NCBI GenBank assembly: GCA_015680685.1 | Contig: MNCI01000651.1 | Span: 2,161,340 to 2,225,339, forward strand | From: Gnetum montanum | Taxonomy: Eukaryota > Streptophyta > Gnetopsida > Gnetales > Gnetaceae | Direction of reading: 5' to 3' | Length of the DNA: 64,000 bases | In this document: one piece after another, positions 1-11,098 of the stretch | Position numbering within the stretch: the stretch's first letter is position 1 | Layout of the letters: each line of letters begins with the position of its first letter | Made by a program: the position numbers and the translations under genes | The notes under the pieces: generated by a model | The model's database searches: none | What the model was told of the DNA's origin: nothing | What the model saw: only the letters and a program-made list of their open reading frames with translations

Positions 1-2
1 AA

Positions 3-488
3 CCTCATAAGGCTCTTCTTGACTTAGGTTCCAAAGTCAACTTAACATCACAAGAAATGTATCAAGCCTGGAACCTGCCTCCACTCAAGAAGAGAAATAT
101 TCAATTAGAGCTAGCTGACCAGTCCATCACCATTCTCTTGGTATTGGTGGAGGACATCATTACCACTTTGTGTGCTTGGACATACCTAGCTGATTTCCTA
201 GTGATAGAAGTCAACAGCAACAAAGGAGACTTCCCAATTATAATGGGAAGGGCATGGCTGAGTACAATAGATGCATGCCTAAGAATCTGTGATCTTTCCT
301 TGGAAATATCTAAGGTAAACATTTATGGAAAGATCAAGAAGGAGAAATTTCCATGCATCACATACAGTGAGTTAGAGGGTGATGACATGGAGGAATGCTT
401 AGCATCTTCTACATGCAATTGGTATGCACAAGAAAATCAAATACAAAGGTTTCTATATGTAGCAACCACTCAACAAGAGAATACCTAG
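3..488 (+). pseudogene. Athila-like Ty3/Gypsy aspartic protease, 3' part of a gag-pro frame
   Basis: The frame is open from the left window edge to TAG at 486-488 and enters mid-protein. It begins with a retropepsin active-site motif, ALLDLGSKVNL, with the catalytic Asp codon at 21-23 (family usual D-[ST]-G or DLGAS). About 60 residues later come the flap region and then FPIIMGRAWLSTIDA, matching the ILGRPFL...A pattern that closes Gypsy proteases. The order LADQS, ..VEDII, ..FLVIEV, ..IIMGR fits Athila/Tat-type elements. The enzyme would process the Gag-Pol polyprotein in cytoplasmic particles. No RT follows; the sequence passes straight into 3' non-coding element DNA, so pol is deleted. The start is outside the window. 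Confidence 0.75.
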
Positions 489-2579
489 TGGTTGATAGCT
501 GATCAAGAGAGCAACCCACCAACATGCATGGAACGAACTGGGGGAACAGCCTGCACTCATAGCAAAAGCATAGATACATTGGAATATGAGCGTCATCAAC
601 TTCCACCCCTTAAGCTGAAAACATCAATTTGAAGAAGTTGGACACTTCTAAAGAATTCAAACAGGCGCTCACTATTTCGGATTTCTCCCTTTCCATTCAA
701 TCATGGAGGAGATGGCCACCTATGCTAATCATTTAAGGCCCTCAGTTCTTTTAAGTTTTTGTTTTACACATTTTTGTTTTACAAATTTCTTTAACTTTTC
801 TTGTTTTTGTTTTACAACATTTTTCATAATTTTTAATTTCTTGTGTGTGTTATCCATCTTGTAAGTTTGTCACCTAATAAGTGTTATTAATGATGGTATG
901 AACTATTTTCTATTGATTGCTAATGTTTGGTTTTTACCTTTAAGTTACTATGTTGATATTAAGATATGGTTCTTTTGATATGGTAGGCAATGAGTCCACT
1001 TCATCCATACATCCAAAAATTTCTATGATCTCTCTTAGCTTGGAAATGTACAATCCCTTTCTAATAAAAACTATAACAAATCGGTGACTGGGCATTTCTC
1101 AAACTAAGAAAAGACTCAAGGATTGAAAAGGGTGTGACTTCAAGGAAACTTGATGCATTTGTGTTGGCCATTCTCTTGGGTGCTTGGATGTTTTCTTCTT
1201 GAATTTTCCTTCCCATTCTGACATTTCTCCATTATCAGGAAGCTGAGCAAATAAAAATAACAAAGTCTTTACATGGTGTGGTTCTCACGTATAAACACAT
1301 AAAACAAAAAAAAAGTGAGAATTCAAAGCACACCCCTTAGAAAAAATAATCCCTTGGGCTACAAGCACTAGTTATGGAACTTAAAATAAAAATGTTTTGT
1401 CTAACTAAGGCCCTTTCTCACTTTCTATCTCATCTTTTGCTTCGTCAAAGTGTTGGTGACTCTTGGGTAAAGACATTCTTGTTACTTCAAGAGGATGGGT
1501 CAGCCGAATGTATTAATGCAAAGTCACTGGATGTGGTTTGTTGATGCCGGAATTGGAATGGGATCTGCTAAGTCATATTAACCATGAAACACACAAGGGG
1601 TTGTACAGCACCTTGTTCTTGAGACTCCATTCCATTCTCTTCTCTCCATCATTCTCTCCATTGTTCACCTCATTGCCGGTTGTATCATTAGTGTATATTT
1701 TGGTTGATGCATTGTTTTCTTTTTTGTAAATTCTTGTGGTTAATACTTTAACTCTTGTCCCAAATGAAATTCCTAAAGCCTATGAACTCTTTGAATGTGG
1801 GTTTGTTAGGGCATTAGGGGCATGAGCCTGCTTTGGGGAGGATCCATTGGCATTCCTATTTGGTACACCAGTTAAATTCTTTCCCTTAACATTTTTGCAA
1901 TCCAATTTACTTTGTTCATTTCCATCTTCACAACCATTTCATCGACGTTATAGTTGTCTTTTTCTCCATATTTCTTTTTCTTTATTCTTTCTCCATTCTA
2001 TTCTATTTCTACCGGAGGTTCGCTCTTAGTCATGGGGGTCCGGACCCAAATTTTTTCAATTTTCTCCTAACCCCTACACCTTTGGTAGTCACCACTATGA
2101 TATCTCAAGATCTGTATTAGCCATACCACAACTCAACCAATGGACCTTTCACCAAAGCAAGGTATCAACTACATTGTGATTCATTTACCCTTGTTAACAT
2201 AAAGACTATGTTGTGTGTGAAGATGGTAATCATACAACAACAAATTGGATTTTGATGAAACACTTGGAATGGATTGGTGCTAAAGAAGCTATGCAAGGAA
2301 CAAGATCGATGGCGTGCTTATGGATAGACAACAAAAGACGTAATCTTGGCGTTGGTAGCAGTAGACTTCTTCTCTCTTAGCTGCAAAATAAGGCCTAATG
2401 TCAAATGTATAAGGTGTTCACTCTTGTTTTTATGAACACTAGTTTTATCTTGTTCTATAATGATGATCTATTCACATGTGATCCCATTCACCATTAGTTC
2501 CGTTTGATTCAATAATCCCATACCGTCCAAATATTTTATAAGGAACTCAAGGACGAGTTTTTATTCAGTCATGGGGGTA
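489..2579 (+). other. 3' internal non-coding region of Athila-like element, copy 1
   Basis: No conserved domain is seen. The stretch is homologous to 3,453-5,626 in direct orientation (for example shared text around 'atagctgat', 'gatagccacctatgc', 'ctcttagtcatggg'). It ends in a polypurine tract, ATGGGGGTA, immediately before LTR copy 1. A short hydrophobic frame near 1,140-1,310 (FVLAILLGA) corresponds to a better-preserved one in copy 2. In known Athila-type elements a non-conserved or env-position ORF lies here; only relics can be seen. Confidence 0.6.
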
Positions 2580-3452
2580 TGATGGGATGCGATATCGCAT
2601 ACACCACGATATTGCATACATGATATCACGTCCACTATGATATCGCATGCCTCATGATATCGTGTACGTGAAATCACATCTTCCCCTGCAATATCACGTA
2701 CGGGATATCGCAGTGTGCTGTCAAATCTATAAATAAGAGGAAACTCTCCCTTGTTTCGAAGTTTAGGCCTAAACCGTAGTGAAACTCTAGTAGTTTTACC
2801 TCTCCAGAGATAGAATAATTTTCATGTGCCCATAGTAGGAGCTCCAAAGTGAACGAATCTTTATTCAAGCAAATATTGTACCTGAACACAAGTTTGTGTA
2901 TGAAAATAAAGACAAAATTCTTGGATAAACCTTGTAGTGCATGAACTAGGCTAAATAGGACTTTATTTATTGTTATTTATTGTTCCTCCTTTAAATTCCT
3001 TATTAGTTCATTAAATCTCTCTCAACCCATCTCCCATAGATAAGTGCATTCAGTATGACCACTTCGAGCACGTGCGTTACGCTTGGAGATCCTAGTAATG
3101 AATAGTATTTGGTAATCAAGGTTGCATTGGTTCAGGGTGTGAATAGTAAGTGGGAACAAATGCTGATGCTAGGTTAATTAAGGCTTAGTTAGTTAGTTAA
3201 AGTTAGTTAATTAGTCTCTTCACCCTTCACCTCATTAGCATAGGAGATAAAACATAAAAGATATAAAAATCACATACCTCAGACTTAACCATACAACCGT
3301 GACAAATACAAGTAAGTCTCGAAAGACAAAAGATGATTAACTTTAAGTGTTCTATAAGGCATGTAGGCACTTAGTCTACAGAGTTCGACCGAATCACGCG
3401 TGTAACGCTCATATTTGTATGGTTGAGTGTAGGGATACCTCGCCACTCGTCA
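2580..3452 (+). repeat. Athila-like LTR, plus orientation, copy 1
   Basis: This 873 bp LTR starts TGATGGGATG after a polypurine tract and ends CCACTCGTCA; related copies end CATCA, giving a TGATG/CATCA inverted terminus. The first 130 bp are packed with near-palindromic GATATC motifs (2,590-2,712). Later segments (ATACCTCGCCACTCGTCA end, 'acctcagacttaacc' block) are shared with the LTRs at 5,627, 50,379 and 56,302. It is followed by another 3' internal region instead of a primer-binding site, so it is not the 5' LTR of a normal element. Confidence 0.75.
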
Positions 3453-5626
3453 ATAGCTGATATAAAGAGAAACTAACCAACGTGCATGAAACTAACTAGG
3501 GGAATAACTAGTGCTTACATCAAAATCATAAATACACTAGAGCAAGAGCATCACCAACTTCCAAACCTTAACTTGAAAACATCAATTGGGAGAAGTTGGG
3601 AACTCCTAAAAAATCCAAACAAGCACTCCGATAGGAGATTACTAGTCAATGCACATAATACCTCAGAGAAGGGATGACCCCACTTGTTATCTCAAATCTC
3701 CTCCTTTCAACTTAGTCATGGGGGAGATAGCCACCTATGCTGATTAATTAAGGCCCTCATTTCCCTTTTTAAGTTTTTTATTTTACACATTTTTGTTTTA
3801 CACCTTCTTTAACTTTTTTTGTTTTTTGTTTTGCAAATCATTTATACTCTTTTATTTGTTTGTGTATTTGTTTGTTTGTTTATTAGGTTTGTCACCTAGT
3901 AAGTGCTCCTAATGGTGGTATGAACCATATTCTATTGATTGCCAATGTTTGGTTTTTACCTTTGAGTTATAATGTTGATACTAAGGTACAGCTCTTTTGA
4001 TATAACAGGAAATGAGTCCACGTCATCCATGCATCCATGAATTTCTATGGTCTCTCTTGGCATGGAAATGTACAGTCCCTTTCTTAATAATAATAACTAT
4101 CAATGAATCGGTGACTAGGCATTTCCCAAACTATGGAAGGACTCAAGGATTGAAAAGGGTATGACTTCAAGGGGATTTGATGCATTTGTGTTGGCTATTC
4201 TCTTGGGTGCTTCAATGTCTTCTTCTTGGGTTTTTCTTACCATTCTGACATTGCTCCATTATCAGGAACTTGAGCTAATAAAAATAAAAAAGTCTTTGCA
4301 TGGTGTGGTTCTCACGGAAAAAAAAATAGTGATAATTCAAAGTACACCCCTTTGACGAAATAATCATCTGGGCTACAAGCACTGGTTATGGAACTAAATA
4401 AACATGTTCCCTCTAACTAAGGCCTTTTCTCACTTCTTAATTTCTCCTTTTTCATTTCGTCAGAATGGTGGTGACTTTTTGGCATAAGCATTCTTATTAC
4501 TTGAAGTGGATGGATTGGCCAAGTGTATTAATGCGAAGTCACTGGATGTGGTTTGTTTGAGGCTGGATTTGGAATGAGATCTACTAAGTCACATGAATCA
4601 TAACTACACAAGGGGCTATACACCACCTTGTTCCTGGGACTACATTCCATTCTCTTCTCCTCATCATTCTTTCTCCATTTTCCACCTCATTGCCGATTGT
4701 ATCAATACTCCATATTTTGGTTGATGCATTGTTTTCTTTTTGGTAAATTCATGTGGTTAAGACTTTAACTCGTGCTTCAAAATGATATTTCTAGAGCTTA
4801 TAGACTCTTTAAATGTTGGACTGCCATGGAATTAAAGGCATGAGCCTGCTTTGGGGAGGGCCCACTGGCATTCCTATTTGATGCATCAGTTAACTTCTTT
4901 CCCTTAAACATTACTACAATCACCATTTATTTTGTTCATTTTCCACCTATGACATCCATTTTATTGGCGTTATCATTGTTTCTTTTTCTTCATCTTTCTT
5001 ATTCTTTATATTTTTTCATTCTATCACTACCAGAGGTTCGCTCTTAGTCATGGGTGCCTTGGTCCAATTTTTTCAATTTTCTCCTAACCCCCACACCTTA
5101 CACCTTTAGTAGTCACCAGTGTTATATCTCCAAAATCTGTATTAGCCATATCACAACTCAGCCAATGGACCTTACACTGAGGCAAGGTATCAACTGCATT
5201 GTGATTCATTTACCCTTGCTAAGATAAGATTGTGTTGTGTGTGCAGATGACAATCATACACCAATGGATTGGATCTAGAGGGAAGACTTGGAATGGACTT
5301 GTGCTAGAGTAGTCATGCAAGGAACAAGATTGATGACACGCTTATGGATGAACAATGAAGGTGCAATCTTGACATTAGCAGCAACAGACTTCTTCTTCTT
5401 CTTCTCTCTCTCTCTCTTCTCTCTCAGTTGTCAAATAAGGTTGGATGTCAAATGTGTATAGTGTTCACCCTTGTTATCATGAACACTAATTTTGTCATGT
5501 ATTGTAATGATGATCTATTCACATGTCATCCCATTCACCATTAGTGTCATTCCAGTCAATAATCTCATACCTTCCCAATATTTTGTAAGGAACTTGAGGA
5601 CAAGATTTCATTCAATCATGGGGGTA
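3453..5626 (+). other. 3' internal non-coding region of Athila-like element, copy 2
   Basis: Direct repeat of 489-2,579, clearly alignable but diverged. It contains a (TCT)n/(CT)n pyrimidine microsatellite at about 5,390-5,430 and ends in the polypurine tract ATGGGGGTA before LTR copy 2. No protease, RT or integrase is present. The repeated unit (3' region plus LTR) is about 2.95 kb. Confidence 0.6.
4161..4355 (+). CDS. Small hydrophobic ORF in Athila-like 3' region
   Basis: This 64-codon frame begins at ATG 4,161 and has a hydrophobic stretch (residues about 9-32, FVLAILLGASMSSSWVFLTI) that could be one membrane segment, then a basic tail. The tandem copy near 1,140-1,310 keeps the same frame over the hydrophobic part but has a stop. 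The position, between pol and the 3' LTR, is where env-like ORFs occur in Athila-type elements, so it may be a relic of one. It could equally be chance in AT-rich DNA; no family is recognised. Confidence 0.2.
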   Translation: MTSRGFDAFVLAILLGASMSSSWVFLTILTLLHYQELELIKIKKSLHGVVLTEKKIVIIQSTPL

Positions 5627-6400
5627 TGATGGGATGATATCGCATCTACCCCTATGATATTGCGTACGTGATATCGCATCCTGCCACAATGTTTATAAAT
5701 AAGAGGAAGCTTTCCCTTGTTTCTACATCTAGATTTAGACCCTTAGCCAAACTATAGCAATTTTACCATTCCAGAGTTAGAATAATTTCCATGTGCCCAC
5801 AGTAGGAGTCTTAAAGTGAATGGATCTTTATTCAAGCAAATTGTACCTAAGCACACATTTGTGTATGGCAATAAAGACGAAATTTTTGAAAAACCTTGCA
5901 ACACATAGGAATTAATTATTTTTAAATGTTTAAACACTTTCTTAGATAATTAATCTCTCTCAACCCTTGACTCTCCTAGTTAAGTGCACTTAGCACAACC
6001 GCTTTGAGCACGTGTGTAATGCTTGGTAACCTAGTAATGAGTAGTGTTTGGTAATCCCAGCAGCATTGCATTGGTTCAGGGTGTGTGTAGTAAGTGGGAA
6101 TGGATACTGGTGTTAGGACAATTAGAACTTAGTTAGTATAAGTTAGTCACTTAGTTCTTTTCACCCTCTCCCTCTTATCATAAAAACATTAAAAGATAAA
6201 AAAAATATAAAAATCACATACCTCAAACTTACTTAACCATACAACCGTGATAATACAAGTAAGTTTGGAAAGACATAGATTAATTAACCTTAAGCATTTC
6301 ATTAGGGCATGTAAGCACTTAGTCCTTGGAGTTTTACCGGATCGCATGTGAGATGCTTGTATTCGTATGGTTGAGTGTAGGGGTACCTTGCCACTCATCA
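5627..6400 (+). repeat. Athila-like LTR, plus orientation, copy 2
   Basis: A 774 bp LTR from TGATGGGATG, after the tract ATGGGGGTA, to CCACTCATCA. It is shorter than copy 1 because the GATATC-rich block at its 5' end (5,637-5,690) has fewer units. No primer-binding site follows; the right flank is another Gypsy LTR relic (6,401-6,516), so this is the right edge of the rearranged element. Confidence 0.75.
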
Positions 6401-6516
6401 ATTGGTAAGGTGAGTAATGGGCATTAGGTAAAGTAAGATAGGAAGATGATTAATCAACCCTTCTAGCCAAGTATAGGCCTAAATATGATGGAAATGCTAG
6501 ATTACCTTGAAGGGAT
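6401..6516 (+). repeat. Relic of a different Gypsy LTR, left part
   Basis: This piece aligns with 49,650-49,775 (shared 'cccttctag...tataggcctaa...atgatgg'). It is the continuation of 7,370-7,620, the two halves being split by the solo LTR at 6,517-7,369. The paralogue near 49,780 shows the uninterrupted arrangement. Confidence 0.55.
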
Positions 6517-7369
6517 TGATGAGTGGCAAGGTACCCCTATGCCCAACTATACAAATCACAAGCATTCCTGCATGATCTAGACGAATTCCATGGATGGGAC
6601 TAGTTGTGGCATCTAGATTGTTATGCTTTGATTATAGTTCGCTATCTTCCCAATTGGACTAGTTGTAGCTTTATCACATATGGTTTAGTTCAAAGTGAAG
6701 CATATGATGTTATCTAATCCTACATTGCTCCTAATGATGATAAAGAGATGAATTAAGGAAGCTACTAAATAATAGAAAGTAAAATCTAACTAGCCTACAT
6801 GCCATGGATGTCTACTCTTAATCATTTGTATATGCCTTGGACTTTGTGAGACTACTTCTAGAATTGCTAAGCATATGTCACTACGTGTGTCAAACAATGC
6901 ACTAATGGATTACCAAGTATCTACACTTAAACACTCGTGATTAAGATGTACGCATTCCGCTTAATGATAGTAATAGTAAATAGTAATAAATGGAAACATT
7001 AACTAAGAAGAATAGAAAATAATTAAACAGTTAAATAAATAATTAAAGCAATAATAAATCTAATTGAATGTGGTAATGATGGAAGTAATCTCAATCTTTA
7101 TTTCCAGTCATGTAACGTGTCCAAGTATGCCACACTCAAAGAAAGGTGTCATACAATTACAAACATCATAGTACAAGCATGCATTGGGAAAAGAAAAAAT
7201 CTAAGAAAGACTATCAAAAATTGAGAACTAAAACTATCTTCTCTCTATTGTGTCCCAACCAAGCACCCAAGTGCTATATTTATAGGCTAGCATGGAGGAG
7301 ACAATATTGGATATCCAACATTGCTTCTTGGCTACCAAATATCAAGGTCGACAGATTCATGACTCATCA
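6517..7369 (-). repeat. Solo Athila-like LTR, minus orientation, with 5-bp target duplication
   Basis: An 853 bp LTR runs on the plus strand from TGATGAGTGG to GACTCATCA, i.e. minus orientation. It is flanked by GGGAT (6,512-6,516) and AGGAT (7,370-7,374), a 4/5 match expected for an old 5-bp duplication. The paralogous locus near 49,776-49,800 reads 'aagggatagat' without an LTR and serves as an empty site. Internal blocks ('ggatgggactagttg', 'tttagttcaaagtga') match the LTR at 44,212-45,070, so these two are the closest pair. Confidence 0.8.
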
Positions 7370-7620
7370 AGGATAGATATTGAAGGAAGACAACCTTAAG
7401 GAACCATTAAAGCATGACCACTATACTCTTGTATATTTCCAATTTCCATATTATTAAAGTTTCTTTTCATTTTCCTTTGTATTTTCTCTATCACATTCAT
7501 TATCTATAATGTCAAATGTTACATAGATTTGAGATATGCCATGAGATCGCATTCATTATGTATAATGTCAAATGTTAGATAGATTTGAGATATGCCATGA
7601 GATTGAAAAATAAAATGTTA
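7370..7620 (+). repeat. Relic of a different Gypsy LTR, right part
   Basis: Aligns with 49,778-50,006, including 'ggatagat.t.gaaggaag' and the downstream 'ataatgtcaaatgttac' block. It contains the tandem duplication annotated separately. The end of the LTR near 7,610 is degraded. Confidence 0.5.
7492..7603. repeat. 56-bp tandem duplication
   Basis: Two adjacent 56 bp units, 7,492-7,547 and 7,548-7,603, differ at about three positions (both contain 'ataatgtcaaatgtta.ata'). The paralogue at 49,890-49,990 also shows repeats of 'ataatgtcaaatgtta', so the duplication belongs to the LTR family. Confidence 0.85.
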
Positions 7621-8477
7621 TAATGAAGAAAGATATGGGTTTGGTGAAACCACACAAGAGTAAGAAAGAGAGAGAAGATGGATAGAATAATTCTAGTGGC
7701 TTCAAGAGCTTATACGATACCCCTACATTAGATAATCAATCTTCTTACCTACGGTATAGGAAATGTCAAGCTCCTCAAGAGAACAATGAGTCTTGGAATA
7801 AAAAACTATATTTTGAAGTATTTTCTCAATATCCTTTGAGACATAGAGGCATAATGTACTATGTTTTTGGTGGGAATCATTACACTTGAGAATGTTCTTT
7901 AAATTGTTAATTTAGATATGGTAGAAGTAGTTAAGATAAGAATCATAGCTTGAATGCAACTAAGCATGATCCTAATGATTTATTGATGATTTACAATAAG
8001 GATGACCAAGAGAAAGAGATAGAATTTTACGTTCTATATAACAAATACATAAGGGCTTAACCACCCTAGTGGAAGCAGAAGGATGTGATGTTTAATCATG
8101 GAAACATGTGTTGAGAGTGGAATAGGATCAGCCTAGTATTGTCACTTCCTTGTTGGAATGATTCCTATTTTAACAAATAAATAAATAGAAAAGAAAAGGA
8201 AAGAAAAAACATGTGTGCATACCATCAATTTGCATGAAAAAGAAAAAGCATTTTCTTCCTCGACTTGGGTTGCATAAGCATCTCTAAACCTCAATTGAAT
8301 GTCAACTTGAGTTTAACATTCATGCTTTATGGTTGATTATCCTAGTCATTGAACCCTATTGTCCACAATTGTCAAATGGGCTTTGAGTTGTTCAATACTC
8401 TCAATATACGCTTTGCTCTTCACATTTGGAAAAGTGCATAAAAAAAAAACTTAAGCTTCAAGGATATCACTTCTTTC
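7621..8477 (+). pseudogene. Degraded Gypsy gag relic
   Basis: No long frame survives. At 7,850-7,893 a frame reads MYYVFGGNHYT then a stop then EC, which resembles a CX2CX3HX4C zinc knuckle with cysteines lost. The rest shows only short frames and I cannot place further domains. Downstream a purine tract and LTR-like start follow, so this is probably the internal remnant of a deleted element. Confidence 0.3.
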
Positions 8478-8490
8478 AAGTGGGGGAGAG
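8478..8490 (+). other. Polypurine tract
   Basis: AAGTGGGGGAGAG lies directly before TGTATAGAG, the usual layout at the 5' edge of a 3' LTR. Confidence 0.5.
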
Positions 8491-8953
8491 TGTATAGAGT
8501 ATGCCTTGTTAGTGGTCTAAAGGTTGGTTCCTTTCTAGAATGGAAGCCAAAAGGAGTATAGAGATCCTTATGTGTTCTATGCTATATTAAATATCTCACT
8601 AAAGAACCACATGGCCTTGGTTCCTTACATACTACATCCTAAGGATATGTAGGCTACTTGAAGAGGCTTTATTTCTTTGGCTTTGGTCATTGCCCTTATC
8701 TACAAAGTGGAGCTTAGGGTTATATGCATTAGAGTAGGAATGATCTCTTAACTTTCTCAAAGGAATGATGTCTCTTATGTGGTTTCTTGTACTAACCATG
8801 ATTGTACATGCATACATGTTTTGTTGGTCCTATCATTTACATGATTACTTAAAGGCACACTCAATACACCCCTAAAGTGGTGCTTCCCTAGAATTGTACC
8901 ATCACAAGTATGCACTTCATATAGTCAAATAATTTCGTTTGCATTACCCTACA
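8491..8953 (+). repeat. Probable 3' LTR of the deleted element
   Basis: The stretch starts TGTATAGAG after a polypurine tract and can be closed at ...CCCTACA (8,953), giving TGTA/TACA ends and 463 bp. No second copy is present in the window, so the right end is a guess. The 100 bp after it are AT-rich with an (AAT)n run and hold nothing recognisable. Confidence 0.4.
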
Positions 8954-9059
8954 TTTGAAAATTATTATTTGAACATGAAGTTACCAAAATAATAATAATA
9001 ATATATCTTTGGTTTTATTTAAATTCATAAATTAAATTTTGTGTGTTTTAACACTCCTC

Positions 9060-9560
9060 AATAATGTTGGCCGCTTTAAGCAGGGGTTTAAGCATCCTTG
9101 TAGCCCCAGGAAATTTCCCGCGACTTGTGCACCCAGAAAACGCCACCGTACGGGGGTGCCTATGTTTGACATTATTTGCAGTAGTAGCAGAAGCAGAAGA
9201 GAAGCATACAGAGGAGGGTAATGGAGAAGCGAAAGAAGCAGCCACCATTGCACTTTTTCCCCTGCAATTCCAACTTCAAATTCAAATTCAAATTCTTCCA
9301 CTGCAGTTCCAGCTACAGCTGCATTTGCTTCTACAAAGCGGAGCAACACTAAAAACAGTGCCACCAAGGAGGAGGAGGAGAAACGGCCACAGAAACTGGA
9401 TTTGGATTTGGATTTGGATTTGGCCATGTAGCACTTTCCAGATATGGTGCGCATCAAGGGCCCGGCCATGAGACCGAGGATTTGCAATCGCTTTTATATT
9501 TTTTTCGTGCATTGGTATTGCAACTCCGTACGACGATTTCATGCTCCATCTTGAAAGCTC
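9060..9560. other. CpG-containing, low-complexity genic-looking segment
   Basis: Base composition differs sharply from the flanking transposons: CpG is not depleted (cgcgac, cgccaccgtacg) and G+C is higher. It holds in-phase hexamer runs (TTCAAA at about 9,276-9,295 and GGATTT at about 9,398-9,421). One plus-strand frame gives a Ser/Asn-rich then Lys/Glu-rich stretch ending in alternating Leu-Asp before a stop at 9,427-9,429; the minus strand is also open over 150 codons with a Ser-Lys and Glu-Phe alternation. Composition suggests an N-terminal exon or 5' UTR of a host gene. Neither strand can be proved and I do not recognise a family. Confidence 0.3.
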
Positions 9561-10390
9561 GACTCCACTCATCACGTTAGGGTCTGTAATATCTTTTACG
9601 CCTCTGGGTTATCTTGTTTTCGTTTCATTTGTGTCCGTTTTAGGTCCACGTGTCTTCCGAAATTTTGTGGGAAAGAATTTCACCTTAGAGTTTTAATCTA
9701 GTTTGAGTTGTTTGTTTGACATCTCCTTGTTTGTATTTTGTTTTCTATGCTTTTTTGTTGCCAATTCATCTTCATTCCCATAGAATGAAATGTAAGGAAT
9801 TGTATAGGGGTCCATGCCTAATGATGGTACGATCATTTTCTTTTCACTTTAGTTGTATCATGTAGATTAGAAATTCTGAATTTTAAAACTTTGCTGGCGT
9901 ACGTTAGCTATGTCGCGTTCACAGAGCAAGTTACAGACACTTGCGAGGGGAATGACGTGCAGTATGAGGAAGACCCAACAAATTTTGAAATTCAGGATGA
10001 TTTATTGATCAATAGAGAGAAGCCATGAAAAAGGGTAGAATTTTATGTTATCAATGATGTTTCAGAAATATTTGATTCCTTCCTATTTACTATGTTGTTC
10101 CCAAAAGAAGAAAGCACAACGAACGGAGTATACACAAACATCTTTCTTTAGGCATTAAACGCAAGGGGCAAAGGTGCAGAATGAGTTAGAAAGAAAGCAA
10201 AACTGACCTAGAGTCAGCTGATCAAACAACGTGGAGGAGGCAAACAGAGAAGGAAAACACTATCAAAAAGGCACAAAAAGGGAAACACAACAAAATGAAT
10301 GTAAAGACACACAAAAGGAAAACCGAGAAAAAGCATTCAAAAATACACATAAAGGAAAACAAAGCCAAAACATTGGAAAGATAGATTAGA
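9561..10390 (+). other. Unassigned stretch left of the chromodomain element
   Basis: T-rich, intron-like sequence (9,590-9,900) followed by a short coding-looking stretch annotated separately and then A-rich sequence up to the TTAGA target duplication at 10,386-10,390. No transposon domain is seen here. Confidence 0.3.
9911..10027 (+). CDS. Candidate exon of unknown host gene or unclassified element
   Basis: After an AG acceptor-like site (gcgtacgttag) a frame runs for about 38 codons with coding-like composition (FTEQVTDTCEGNDVQYEE, then FEIQDDLLINRE) before TGA at 10,026-10,028; the reading can be continued past the stop (KRVEFYVIND). CpG is retained. I do not recognise the family. It may belong with 9,060-9,560 as one broken gene, or be chance. 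Confidence 0.25.
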
Positions 10391-10939
10391 TGTAAGAGAG
10401 GTAGCAGGGTTGTTGGTAGCCTGCTACCTCCCCCACGGTTCGGGGGCCGTGGGGACACAAGGGTCCTCCTCTCCTTGTGTCTTCAGAACCATACTGGCAT
10501 GGTAGTTCCATGCATTAGTAAGAGGAGGCTACGACCTACCTCATTAGCCCACTTGGTAGGACCTTGCCTGGGAGGGTTGCGTAGTTCAACTTTGCATTGG
10601 GGTGTTTTTACCGGGTGTGTCATGGGACGTGCTATGGGATGTTGTGAGCACTCTTTGGAACACGACACCAACTACCAGGACACAGTGATGAATTTGGAGG
10701 GTTTAGCTGGTAGTCCCCGTGGTGTCCACATGAGTGGAGCAAGGGAGTGCTATTTAGCTTGTTAGCGTATTGTGAATATTGTTTATGAAACACTGCTCAG
10801 GAGACATGCTAACTCTAACACATTGTTTGTTGGCATGTGTTTCAGGCTTGTTGATTGCTAAGAGTTTTGTCTTGATTCAGAATCTGCTTGGGAAAATCTT
10901 GAGGTGCCGAACAACGTACTCAGGGACAACATTGTTACA
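10391..10939 (+). repeat. 5' LTR of chromovirus
   Basis: 549 bp from TGTAAGAGAGG to TTGTTACA, matching 16,404-16,967. It would carry the element's promoter in U3. The LTR itself contains an open frame (10,475-10,765) that is also open in the 3' LTR, which reflects shared descent rather than a gene. Confidence 0.93.
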
Positions 10940-10941
10940 GA

Positions 10942-10953
10942 TGGTATCAGAGC
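10942..10953 (+). other. Primer-binding site, tRNA-iMet type
   Basis: TGGTATCAGAGC, two bases after the 5' LTR, is the standard complement of the 3' end of initiator tRNA-Met used by many plant Gypsy and Copia elements to prime minus-strand DNA. Confidence 0.92.
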
Positions 10954-11098
10954 CTCACAGTTTTAGTTGTTGGTAAAAGTTTTTCGCTAAGTTGGTATCA
11001 AGGGTTTTCGTTTGTGAGGTTTCCATTTTCACGATTTTCAACTTCTGCTAGCCACTCCCTTGGAGGGTGGCCTTGTGCTAAAGCTCTCTTTAGCAAAC

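Noticed and set aside
9032-9487. 151-codon minus-strand frame with Ser-Lys and Glu-Phe alternation and a hydrophobic run.
   Set aside because: The pattern follows from the hexamer repeats; three frames are open at once, so openness is not evidence of coding.
10475-10765. Open frame of 96 codons in the 5' LTR, also open (124 codons, 16,405-16,779) in the 3' LTR of the chromovirus.
   Set aside because: It is shared because the LTRs are copies of one sequence; it has no domain and lies across the LTR start, so I do not call a gene.
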